64,000 bases of DNA from Lineus longissimus (lineage: Eukaryota > Nemertea > Pilidiophora > Heteronemertea > Lineidae): contig NC_088312.1 of the NCBI RefSeq assembly GCF_910592395.1, positions 22,945,292 to 23,009,291 of the forward strand, written 5' to 3'. Position 1 is the first letter of the stretch, and each line of letters starts with the position of its first letter. The translations under genes and the position numbers were made by a program. The notes beneath the pieces are model-generated. The model was not told the origin of the DNA, did not search any database, and worked only from the letters and a program-made list of their open reading frames with translations. This document shows positions 1-9,835 of the stretch, in pieces.

Positions 1-1472
1 ATATCCTTCATCAGACAATCCAAAATGGCCGCCTTAATCCAAAATGGCCGCCTAAATCCAAGATGGACGCCAGAATGAACAGCCAGTGCCAGAAAACTCC
101 ATCAAAAAATCCTTTATTAATAGGAATTTTTTAATGAAATTTCCAGGATTGAGTAGTGTGATGATGGACCATCATCCTAAAATCCAAGATGGCTGCCAAA
201 ATCCAAGATGGCTGCCAAAATATGCAGCCAAATTAAGCCGATTTTGATAAAAATCCCCTATTCATGGGAATTTGTAGCGAATTGTCCACGACATGCAAGA
301 TGGAGATGTGGTATAATACCCTAAATCTCAAAATCTAAAATGGCCACCAAAATCCAAGATGGCTGACAATTTTTCCAAGATGGCCACCGTCTTTTTTACA
401 AATTCAAATGGGCTGAGCAACTTAAAAATTCCAACCAGGCTTGTGACATATCAAAATTTTCGGGGAGGAGCAGGGAATCCAGTCCATCTAGGCAGCTAAA
501 GATATGAATCAAGCCTATAACTAACAACAGAAGAACTAAAAGATATAACTTGTGTTTCTGAAATGTTCTTTTTCAAGGTACAGATAATATCGATAAAAAT
601 CTGTAAATGCTTTTGTTTCCGTAATGTGAATTGTTTCTGTCATACGAGCCCGAATGCCACATGTCAGATCTGAAAGAGAAAAGAGCACATGGTTTAACTA
701 TGTTTAAAATTTATAAGCACATCTTGATTTGACTATGCCATGTTTCGCCCATTTCAGGTGCTCGTCAGTGCAGCTAGCCATCACTTTTTCCAATAAATGC
801 TGGAAAAAGAAAACTACAGACATGACAGAGCAAGTGACCCAGCCTGCTAGGATGAGAGAACTCTAATTTACTATAGGCCTACCATGACTGTGAGTGCTAC
901 TTGTTATATATAGATGAACCAGAAAACATCCAAGATTTCATAGATATTTCGCCCAGGAAGCAGAACAAATTACAGTCAACAAAGCCAAAGGGGTAATAAA
1001 TGATGATGACTCATGAAAAAAGAAAGAAAAAGCATCAATGTAACAGTAACAACAGTAAAAAACTGGTTGGATAGGTCATTTGCTCTACATGCCAAATCAA
1101 GAATGTGCCCAAACTTTAATTCCTACATTTTATCAAATAGTTGCTCAGTTTTATCAATCAGATGGTAAATTATATAGAGGCTAGAAAGACTGAACAACTC
1201 TTTTACTTCACAGTAGGCCTAAAAGTACAGAAATTGCTTCACCATAGGTAGCCATGACCAATATCAGAGAGAAGAGTAGCTGAAGAGAGGAGATGACAGA
1301 TGAGAAAAGCAACAGATAACAGATATTTCAATAGGACAAGAGAGGAAGTGTCAAGTGAAGAAAAAATACAATTACAATTTTTTCACTGAATTTTCGCTAC
1401 AAAAGCTAAATATTCACAACAGTCAAACGTAAGAAGTGTCCAGAAGGGACTTGGGTAACTGTCACTAGCTAA
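1..1472. other. Intergenic, no gene seen
   Basis: No reading frame looks like a real gene here. The first ~400 bases hold many irregularly spaced copies of a short motif of the type AAGATGGC(T/C)GCC, including two adjacent copies near 185-220. They look like decayed repeat sequence. The rest is AT-rich with no structure that I could support. Confidence 0.6.
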
Positions 1473-2587
1473 ATGAAATGGCCAGGGCCATTGTGCTCAC
1501 CTCATGTGGAGGAAAGATGGATAAAGAGCATGGTATTGTGTCATGTAGTGTTAGGTTTGATGTAGGTCCAAGCAATTACAATTTCCCCAAAATGGCCAAT
1601 TTACAGTACATTCGACCTCTGTGACCTTGAAAAGTAGGTCAAATCAAAGAAGACCCGGGTGACACATTGAATGGTTGTTAGAATTAGATGTACCTATGAT
1701 ATAAAATTGGTGCCAATCGGGCAAGTCATTACTAGGAATAATGGCATTTTGAAGAATTTAGGATTTGGCCCCCTCCCTGGAGGCCAAACGGCAAATCAGA
1801 TCGCACCAAACTTCGGTATCTGAGATCACCTGACCAAGGGGTACATGTGTACTTAATTTGTGATCAATAGTCATTGCAGTTAAGAAACGTGCCATAGTTA
1901 CGGCCTGACGGCGAATTTACGCCATTTGACCTCTGTGACCTTGACAAGAAGGTCAAATTAAAAACCTGTGTGACATATACTGTATGGTGGTTAGATGTAC
2001 CCATGATATCAAATTGGTGGCAATCGGGCAAGAAGTTAAGGAATAATCACATTTTTAAGGTTTTTGGATTTTGCCCCCTGGTGGTCAAGTGGTGAATCAT
2101 ATTGGACCAAACTTCGGTCCCTGAGATCACCTGACTAAGGGGTAAATGTGTACCAAATTTGGTATCAATAGTCATTGCAGTTTAGAAACGTGCCATCGTT
2201 ACATCTTAACGGCCAATTTACACCATTTGACCTCTGTGACCTTGAAAAGGAGGTCAAATCAAAAACCCGGAGGATATATGATGCACCTTTGCTAGAAGTA
2301 CCTGCCATATTTTTTTCAAAATTTCCCGACTACTAGTACTATTAAGGGAGATATTGCATATTTTCACTTTTAATGTTTGGCCCCCTGGTGGCCAAACCAT
2401 GAAACGAATCGGACCGAAACTTGGTCTCCAAGGTGTCATTACATAAGGGTACATGTGTACCAAGTTTCAACTCAATAGCTCTAACAGTTACGAAACGTGC
2501 CCTGCTAACAGACGACGGATGACGACGACGACGGACGACAGACGCCACGGTATGGGATAAGCTCACCTCTGCTAAGAGGTGAGCTAA
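1473..2587 (-). repeat. Modular ~1.1 kb dispersed element, copy 1
   Basis: This stretch is the reverse complement of 34661-35813, nearly identical by eye apart from scattered substitutions and a short triplet tract. The copies diverge abruptly outside these limits. One end is a short palindrome (GCTCACCTCT, a 4-base gap, then AGAGGTGAGC). Near the other end lies GAGGTGAGC, so the element has imperfect ~9-bp inverted termini. Inside are three diverged modules of about 310 bp. Each carries TGACCTCTGTGACCT or a one-base variant (2228, 1927, 1613), then text about a conserved GCCCGATTG-type core and a CCCCTGG(A/T)GG box. Open frames across it are not protein-like. It is probably a non-autonomous mobile element of unknown class. 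Confidence 0.8.
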
Positions 2588-3394
2588 AAAAGATTGAAAA
2601 ATCTTCAAAACCTTACACTTTACAGAAACCTTCCCAAACGATATCAAAACATTGGAAACAGCTGACCAGAGAAGCTTAATTTAATTGACGAAGTACCCGG
2701 ATGTTGAGAAAAATGTCCGCGCGCTCCACGCGGCAGGGTTGGAACTAATTTGGATTTTAAAATTGTTTTTTCCGCGGGAACTGTCAAACTTTTTTTTTAA
2801 AAACTGTTCACGATATCAATAATGACTACTTAATTCTTCTTATTATCACTTCTATGAAGTTTCATGCAGGACGAACATATGATTATACGAGCTACCAAAA
2901 CTTAGAAACGTCTAAAATCTGGAAATATTGAGCAAAATCAGTACAAGTTTCTGCCAACCTCAAAAGTTTGACAAGCAGAGGTCATTTCCGTTGAAATAAT
3001 TTATAAAGGTCACGTACCCATTAGCGGAAAAGGCGCCAAAGTTTTGAGTAGCAAGTGACAGGTAGCCACGCCCCCATGCCGCGCTTATTTGCATATCATT
3101 ATGGCGGTCGCAAAGATCGAAGCCGCGGCGAAAGTTGTGCGTAATTTGTAATTTCTCAGCAAATAGTGAATGAATTTCGTTGAAATTTGAAAGAATGAAA
3201 GATTAGATACCTGGTTACCTTGAGTCTTCTTGGTTTCTTCATACATCAACAATAAAACGCCGAAATTAATCGATCTTCTTCAATTAGGTGAAATTTTTTT
3301 AGTCATTTTTCGTGCATGACGCTTAAATTCGCCGACGGGACGTGAAAAGTCACGTGACCTGAACACTGAGCGAATAGCAGAATAGGGTGAAGGG
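2588..3394. other. Intergenic, nothing identified
   Basis: AT-rich sequence with no coding potential that I recognise on either strand. No RNA gene or repeat structure was seen. Confidence 0.5.
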
Positions 3395-5060
3395 TGAATG
3401 AATGAATGAATGAAAAGCATTTATAGGCGGCGCCTTTCCATGAGCCTGATCAAGGTGCCACCCCGTTCAAAACCGAAAACATCATTCAGAGAAGTGCTTC
3501 TTAAAAAGCCACGTCTTTAGCTGAAGTTTGAAACTGGTGATATTTTGGCATGCCTTGACGTGGCCAGGGAGGGCGTTCCAAAGAACAGGTGCACAAGACG
3601 AGAGACTCCGGTCGCCTAGCCGAGTTCGGGTTCTTTTGACGGAGACCCGATCAAGCCCAGAATACCGCGTCTCTCGTCGGCCAGGTGCAGCACTCAAAAA
3701 CCCATCGAAATATTGTGGTGCAAGACCGCTATAGATCTTATAAGCAGTCGGCGAGATCTTGTACTCGATCCTTGACCTAACAGGGAGCCAGTGCAATTGC
3801 CGAAGGGCAGGGGTTATGTGCGCAGATTTCCTAAGACGGAGGACAATCCTGGCAGCCCAGTTCTGAATACGCTGGAGTGGAGCAATGGTACTTTCATGGA
3901 GACCATGCAGAATGCCATTATTGCAATCTAACCGGGAGCTGACCAATGCACAAACCAAACGCTCTGCGCTAGCTTGATCGAGGTACTTTCTTACACGACC
4001 GATGTTGTAAAGGCTTGCACTAGCTGCCCTGCAGATGGAGGAGACCTGTTTCTTCATGGTCATATTTTTATCCAGCCAAACGCCCAAGTCCTTCACACAA
4101 TCCGATTCATGAATGTCCTGACCGTCAACCACAATGGACGAAATAGAGCCAGTCCTTCTGGAGGACACAAAGTTTGCCATGTCGGTCTTAGGTGCGTTTA
4201 GAGCAAGTTTATTGTCCATTAACCAATCTCCAATGTCACTGATGCAGTCCTCTGCGTGAGAGAGTACCTGAGCACCGTCCTCCTTGTCACCACAGCGAAA
4301 GCTGTCCATCAGCTGATTATCATCAGCGTACATCTCAAAGGTGATCCTCTTCTCACGGATCAGGTCACCAAGGGGAAGCGTGTATATAGTGAACAGGATC
4401 GGCCCCAAAACTGAGCCTTGCGGGACACCGTACCTCAGCTCGACACTATCTGACACACAACCATTTACTGAAACAGATACCTGTCGCTGTTGAAGGTATG
4501 AAGCAAACCAGTTCAAGGCTTGAGACGTCAAACCTATTCTGTCATGCAGCCTGGCGAGTAAGATCTCATGATCAACAGTGTCAAATGCGGCTGACATATC
4601 GAGGAGAACTAGAAACGCTTCATGACCTTCGTCCATGCATGACAGAATGTTGTCGACGACCTTTAACAGGACCGTTTCCGTACTGTGACCCTCGCGGTAA
4701 CCCGATTGGTTCGGGTCGTAGAGCCCATGAGTAGACATATGTTCCTTCAGACGTGAAACCACGATCCTCTCAATCAGTTTTGACAAGTACGATAGGTTGG
4801 ACACCGGGCGGTAGTTTGAAAGAACATCCTTGTCCAAATTCGACTTTTTCAAAAGCGGCGTGACAAGCGCACCCTTTAGGCTAGGTGGCACTTGCCCAAG
4901 TTTAATTGACAAGTTAATGATCTTGACTAGCGCTGGTAATAGTGGAGGCAGACATTTCTTGAGGAGACTGGTGGGGATTGGATCTAAGCTACATCCCTTA
5001 ATGGTGAATAGCACAGGGCTCGAGCTAGATGGGTACAGGGTTGGTAATGTCTAAGAACTT
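3395..5060 (-). mobile_element. 5'-truncated non-LTR retrotransposon (CR1/L2/Jockey-like LINE)
   Basis: The element reads leftward. Its reverse-transcriptase frame (3482-5014) is followed by a short 3' tail ending in a tetranucleotide run, seen on the plus strand as repeated GAATGAAT near 3397-3416. Short tandem 3' tails of this type are typical of CR1/L2-group LINEs. No endonuclease domain is present upstream of the RT, so the copy is 5'-truncated, probably near 5015-5060. The exact 5' break is an estimate. No target-site duplication was confirmed. Confidence 0.8.
3482..5014 (-). CDS. LINE reverse transcriptase, N-terminally truncated ORF2
   Basis: This is a 510-residue open frame with no internal stops. 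The non-LTR reverse-transcriptase motifs appear in order: NYRPVSNLSYLSKLIERIV (~67-85), NQSGYREGHSTET (~102-114), the catalytic LLDMSAAFDTVDH (~137-149), YGVPQGSVLGPILF (~195-208) and MYADDNQL with the YADD box at ~229-232. The catalytic aspartates are therefore all present. The C-terminal part (LRQLHWLPVRSRIEYKI region) is the extension common in CR1/L2-type elements. A full element would begin with an apurinic-type endonuclease and often an ORF1, and both are missing. The first Met is only the first in-frame start after the truncation, so this copy is not expected to be autonomous. The intact frame suggests a fairly recent insertion. Confidence 0.85.
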   Translation of the reverse strand: MLFTIKGCSLDPIPTSLLKKCLPPLLPALVKIINLSIKLGQVPPSLKGALVTPLLKKSNLDKDVLSNYRPVSNLSYLSKLIERIVVSRLKEHMSTHGLYDPNQSGYREGHSTETVLLKVVDNILSCMDEGHEAFLVLLDMSAAFDTVDHEILLARLHDRIGLTSQALNWFASYLQQRQVSVSVNGCVSDSVELRYGVPQGSVLGPILFTIYTLPLGDLIREKRITFEMYADDNQLMDSFRCGDKEDGAQVLSHAEDCISDIGDWLMDNKLALNAPKTDMANFVSSRRTGSISSIVVDGQDIHESDCVKDLGVWLDKNMTMKKQVSSICRAASASLYNIGRVRKYLDQASAERLVCALVSSRLDCNNGILHGLHESTIAPLQRIQNWAARIVLRLRKSAHITPALRQLHWLPVRSRIEYKISPTAYKIYSGLAPQYFDGFLSAAPGRRETRYSGLDRVSVKRTRTRLGDRSLSSCAPVLWNALPGHVKACQNITSFKLQLKTWLFKKHFSE

Positions 5061-6903
5061 TTTTGAAAGGCAGCCACGTTGTCAGCCTAAATTAGCATTC
5101 TAATGCACTCTGAAGTGATAAGACAGCACTTGACTTTTCCATCCATGCATCATGTATGGTGCTGCTCCCCAATTTCGAGTCATCCCCAATTTCGCGAAAA
5201 CCCGTTTTTTCCCGTTTTCTCGCGCGTCACTTCGTTTCCAGAGAAGAAATTTTCTGATTTTTGATTTTCATTTCGTTCCGCAAAGAAAGCGCCCAAAATG
5301 CGTCCTAAACAGGCAAGCAATTCTCTAATTACGTTCAAAACACTGGGTCAATACCTAGGATCATGCACACGACACAGAAACACAACAATCAGTCGCGCAT
5401 GCGCAATACCCGCGAAAATGGGGGAGCCGCTTCGGATTTGTTTTGGTCTGCATCGATCTTTCAGTGAGCGATTTCAAGATTAATTCACGCTTAAAACATC
5501 CACGCAGCACCCCAGATATTTCGTTATTGATCTCAAATTTCGTAATAAATAAGCTTTTGCGTGTATGGAATCGCTGGAAGCTAGTAAATCTGCACTTAGT
5601 GATAAGACCCGCGAAAACTGGCTCCTACATGATACACCTAATGTTAAATGTACAGCATATGTCTAAACAGCATATTGTCAAGTTTGTTTAGGCCTACATC
5701 TACTATATATCGATTTCTCTCCCTTAAAAGATATAAACTAGATTCCAAAATGAAGTTTTGATAAAACTTATAAAGAATAGAAACTTATAGACAGAACATA
5801 GATGTAAAGTAGGCACACATTGTTGCAGAAAAGTAACTTTTATTACATGAATTTGTCCAAAAAACCTTTCAAAATTTCCGCTCAAAATATATACTACGCA
5901 TGCGCAGAATATAGAAAACTATTCACACTTTTAGCCATTTTATTGTTGTATTTTTAGTTATATGCCTAGACTGGTTACAGATATTAATTTCTATTTTCAT
6001 ATTCCTAAAAATTTATTATGTAAAAAGAATATCATGGAGTACTAAGGAATTATTACCTTTATTTAGAGAGTATATTGTTCTACGCATGCGTAGTCTGCGT
6101 CGAAGAAGCCATTGCTTGCATTTCCTGCAAAAAAGTGAAAAATAAGGTACTCATCCTGGTTTTTATGCCGAAAAAGTTCTTTTCCATGGTAATAAATTGA
6201 TGTAAACTGTATAGTCCTGCTTATTAAGATATCATCTATTGCATTTCTGCTTAAATACGAATGTAGATTGAAGAAAATAGTTGCATTTTCAGATCAATCA
6301 AAGGAACCAAGATTTTGACACAGACAAAATTCAGATCATCTCACTCTATTAGGCCTAGTGGCAGTTAGTCAGTGCAGTCTCTCAAAGAACAAAGATTTTC
6401 AACTTGAACTTGCTATACTTACGACACAAGCCATGCTTGTGTCGTGTATAGTTAATATGATGGCATGGTCGACTCCTAACTGCCAACTCTGCCATCAACA
6501 AGACAACACACATAGGCCTAGGCTATATTGACATAATGTAATTGTCAATGTCATTGATACACTCCACACTCCTGCCGTCGGTGTCATGGATGCTGCACAT
6601 CATTGGGAGTGCATGGCCATGGGACATCAACCGTTCAATACGTGGATTTCACAGACTGTGAACATTACAATGATTACTGACAAGCTTAACTTAGTCTAAG
6701 TCTTGAGCTTAAATAGAGGATTGTCAGCTGTAGTGTAGGCCTATGTCATTATAGACAAGAAAGAAGTGGAAGATGTCACTGTCAGTGTCAGTATCATTTT
6801 TCCAGATAAACACCAAGAAGTAATGTGCCCCATTTAAAAAAAACCAAACGTGTTTCTGATGCCTCCTGAACCGAGACACCATTATCACTGTTCAACTTTT
6901 TAG
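5061..6903. other. Intergenic / 5' flank of the TAB gene
   Basis: No protein-like frame is present. Several CGCATGCG-type palindromes occur (about 5394, 5897 and 6085). The region around 5390-5520 is relatively GC-rich and is the best place for a TAB promoter and untranslated first exon, but no first-exon donor could be fixed. Confidence 0.4.
5394..5405. promoter_or_regulatory. NRF1-type palindrome
   Basis: CGCGCATGCGCA matches the metazoan NRF1 consensus YGCGCAYGCGCR at every position. It lies about 1.5 kb upstream of the TAB initiator codon, in a locally GC-rich stretch. It is a promoter candidate by motif only. Confidence 0.4.
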
Positions 6904-6914
6904 GTTGGATTGCC

Positions 6915-7019
6915 ATGGGCACCTTCCCATCAAGGCACAAACAATGGACAATGCTGTCAACAGGCAGCTGTTTTTTGACCTACGGAAGACATTCCCTGAA
7001 GTTCCAGAGGCTGTGGTAG
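6915..7019 (+). other. Upstream ORF overlapping the TAB start codon
   Basis: An ATG in a strong initiation context (GCCATGG) lies 29 bases before the TAB ATG. It opens a 34-codon frame that overlaps the TAB start in another frame and stops at TAG 7017-7019. A likely splice acceptor (TTTTTAG at 6897-6903) would put this ATG inside the spliced leader. It could reduce translation of the main frame. Whether it is transcribed depends on the true 5' exon. Confidence 0.4.
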
Positions 7020-9835
7020 TTTCAACATTACAGCGGGTAAGTACATGAGAGGGTGCCCCCTAGAGGATGCGATTGGCCACGAGCTCATTCTCGGCCAGCT
7101 ATATATGATATCCAATATACCTTACTCTTGTTTTATTGTAAGAAAATCATGCAGTCTCAAAAACGTATATGTATTTCAGATGCAAAATTGTCCTCTTTTG
7201 GACTAATTGGTCTAATAATGTATTCACTTGGTCTGTGAAAGTGACTGCCCATCACATCTTTAGACATTTACTGCCAACTCGAGTGAGCAGAAGTTGGCCG
7301 GGCAGTATTACTGCTGATTGTCTAGTCAATCTCCTTTGTTACCACTTGAGGCAATACTGAGTTTTGGCACCTTTTGATTTTGCAGTATAATAATAATCGA
7401 GATACCTGCTTTGATATCCTATCAGTGGAGAGGCAGAAGTATGTCTACGGACCTTATGAGAGTGCTGCAGGCTCCATGGTAAACCAGGTACGCGGACTTC
7501 GGCTGAAGGATGAAAGAGGTCGAGGTTTGAGTCAGCCGGGCATCGAAACAAGGCCACCAGATCCAATCTACAATGCGGAGTCTTCATATTCACAGGGAAT
7601 GACTCATAGTCGGAGTGAGCCGCACCTCTTGCAGGAGACATGTCACAGTCCGACGCATCTTGGACGGCCTCCAGAGTATTCAGCAAGTCCAGTATACTAC
7701 ACAGACTATAATCAAGCCATGCGGCAACACCCTGCACCGCCACCTCCTACAATACCCTATTCACAAGATACACGGTTCCAGTTTGCTCAGCAGCCTCAGC
7801 CACCACCCCCCTACTCAATGATGTCGCCTGGCTATACTTCAAATGGTGCTAACTATACTTATACTACAGCAGGTGCTAGCAGTGCTAATAATCCTAGCAT
7901 GAAACAGGATTGGACTAACCCGACTCCTTGGGCTGGTGGCGACCCTCAGAGGTCCACTTCGCCATACGTGAATTATCCAATGCACGGGTCACCCTACACT
8001 CCTCCAAGACAGGATGGAAATCAGCTGGCAGAAACTCTGACTAATTCGACGCATGCTACGCCACAGCGAAATTTACCACCTTTGTATATAGACACAAATA
8101 ATCAGCACCCCCCTAGGCAATTTCTTAATATGACAAACACTTTGTATGGATCGCATAGTCCACACAACAGTCGTAGTCAAAGCCCTGTGGTGCACAATCC
8201 CATGCAGATGACTTTGCCTCAGCAACCTCCACCTTACCAAAGTGGAGGGCAGCAAAACCATCACGGCCAAGGCGTACATACCCCGGGATCAGAGCCCGGC
8301 ACCCCACCAGTACATTTCCCCCATACGAACTCTGCGCCGAATGTGTTTTTTCAACAAACGACGCCTAATCGTTCGCAGTCCAATGATAGTGACCAGAGTT
8401 TGTTGGAGACGAGTGACCCCCATGAGCGACTTGTGCACCAGCAGCCAATACAACCAGCAATTATATCAAGGAGTTCAAGTCAGAGTAGTCTTGTAAATAA
8501 CGATATTGAAGGTCGAACGAGTCGTTCCAATAGTACAGATGATATAGCCTATACACAAGGTGAGTTCACATGTTTGTTAAGATGTCAAATTACACGGGTC
8601 AGTCACTCGTGAGTCATTTTGAAAGTGGTATCGACAACTGTCATGCCAGTCTTGTCTTGTTAATTCTAAGCTCTGTAACAGGTATAATCATGTGACTGAC
8701 AACCCATTCTCGTCTCCTTATCTTTATTCACTTCCCTTGCAGCCTTGATTCTGCATCAGAAGGCTAGGAAGGAGAAGTTAGAAAAAGAAATGGAGCGGTA
8801 TCGTGCCTTTCGGGATCAGTTACGCACGAAAGTGTGGACCATGGAGAATGAAATCGCCAAGAGGAAATCGACGAGAAATTTGGATTTGAGGACGACGGTA
8901 AGTTAATAAAAGTTGAGCAGGGTTTTTTGTTGTTTTATTCTGTATGCAGGGTTTGGTATTCTGCTGTGTCTTTGGCTCCTGTTTGTTTTAGGTGCCTAGG
9001 TAGGCTGCATTGGCATCTTCTTAGATGGTGGAGAGTTGTAGGTGGCCATCGCGGGTCTGTCTGTTGACCATCTGTTCACTCAACTCCTTTGTCTGTTTCA
9101 GCCTGTTGACTTAGTGCAAATGCGAGAATCCAATCGTCAGTTACAAGTAGATATACAGCTTCTGTACAGAGAGCTTGACTCCTATGAGCAGGGTCAGCAG
9201 CAACCTCCTGTTAATGAGAACTTCTATATGAATATGGATTCCACCGGCCAGTCAGGAACACTTAGGCCTCCTCCGAGTGGTGTCATCGAATGTAAGTTGA
9301 TCAACAAGTCTCCAAGGTGATTCCGGTAGCTAGAGTTGCAACTTGCAGAATGACCACAAGATAATCCCACTGCCTAGCACTGTCATCAGAATCCAGCACA
9401 ATTTGAGTTAGAAGTGTGACACGTACATTATTGCTGTGAAGCCCTTCAGGTCTGGTCATGGTGTTCTGGATAGCAGCACTGGCCTGCATTAAAATATATC
9501 CGTATGAGGCCATTGCTGCATGTTGCGTTCTGTGTCACCACTCCAGTTACCAGCCAGGGTGCTGGTAATCTCTGTGCTCTCATGACTGTACTTATAGACT
9601 TTGTGTGCTATATCTGATTCCAGCTTTGCCGTCGGTGCCAAGACTCCCTATTCACCCTCAAGAACAGATGTCAAACGATGAGGAACAATGGGCTTGTTCA
9701 GCGTGTACCTTCCTCAACCACCCAGCCTTAGATAAGTGTGAATGCTGCGAGTTCCCCCGTGCTGTGCCCCATCGACAAGGTATGCCTCACACCGTAGCTT
9801 GTCACGAAGATTGCTACTGTCATAGGTACAATTAA
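6944..9835 (+). CDS. TAB2/TAB3: TAK1-binding protein TAB2/TAB3-like (CUE + coiled coil + NZF)
   Basis: Five coding exons: 6944-7036, 7386-8559, 8743-8897, 9102-9291 and 9624-9835. Phases close throughout, giving 607 aa. Residues 1-~48 are a CUE domain ([14 protein letters not shown], then [12 protein letters not shown]). Residues ~50-415 are a disordered Pro/Gln/Ser-rich linker. Residues ~423-510 form a charged coiled coil starting after [16 protein letters not shown], which matches the TAK1-binding helix of vertebrate TAB2/3. Residues 560-583 are a Npl4-type zinc finger with Cys 562, 565, 576 and 579 plus TFLN. In the family, TAB2/3 bridges K63-linked ubiquitin chains to TAK1 in the NF-kB/JNK pathway. 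It is shorter than the ~700-aa vertebrate proteins, mainly in the linker. The last exon runs 18 codons past the point where vertebrate TABs end. A CAAG/GTATGC at ~9779 could be a donor to an alternative ending. The TAB2 versus TAB3 distinction post-dates the vertebrate duplication and does not apply. Confidence 0.93.

Noticed and set aside
2342-2647. 101-codon frame and its near-twin at 34640-34951 as a conserved small protein
   Set aside because: They are the same stretch of the dispersed element. The similarity comes from copying, runs equally through non-coding parts, and the CGT tract makes poly-Arg in the second copy.
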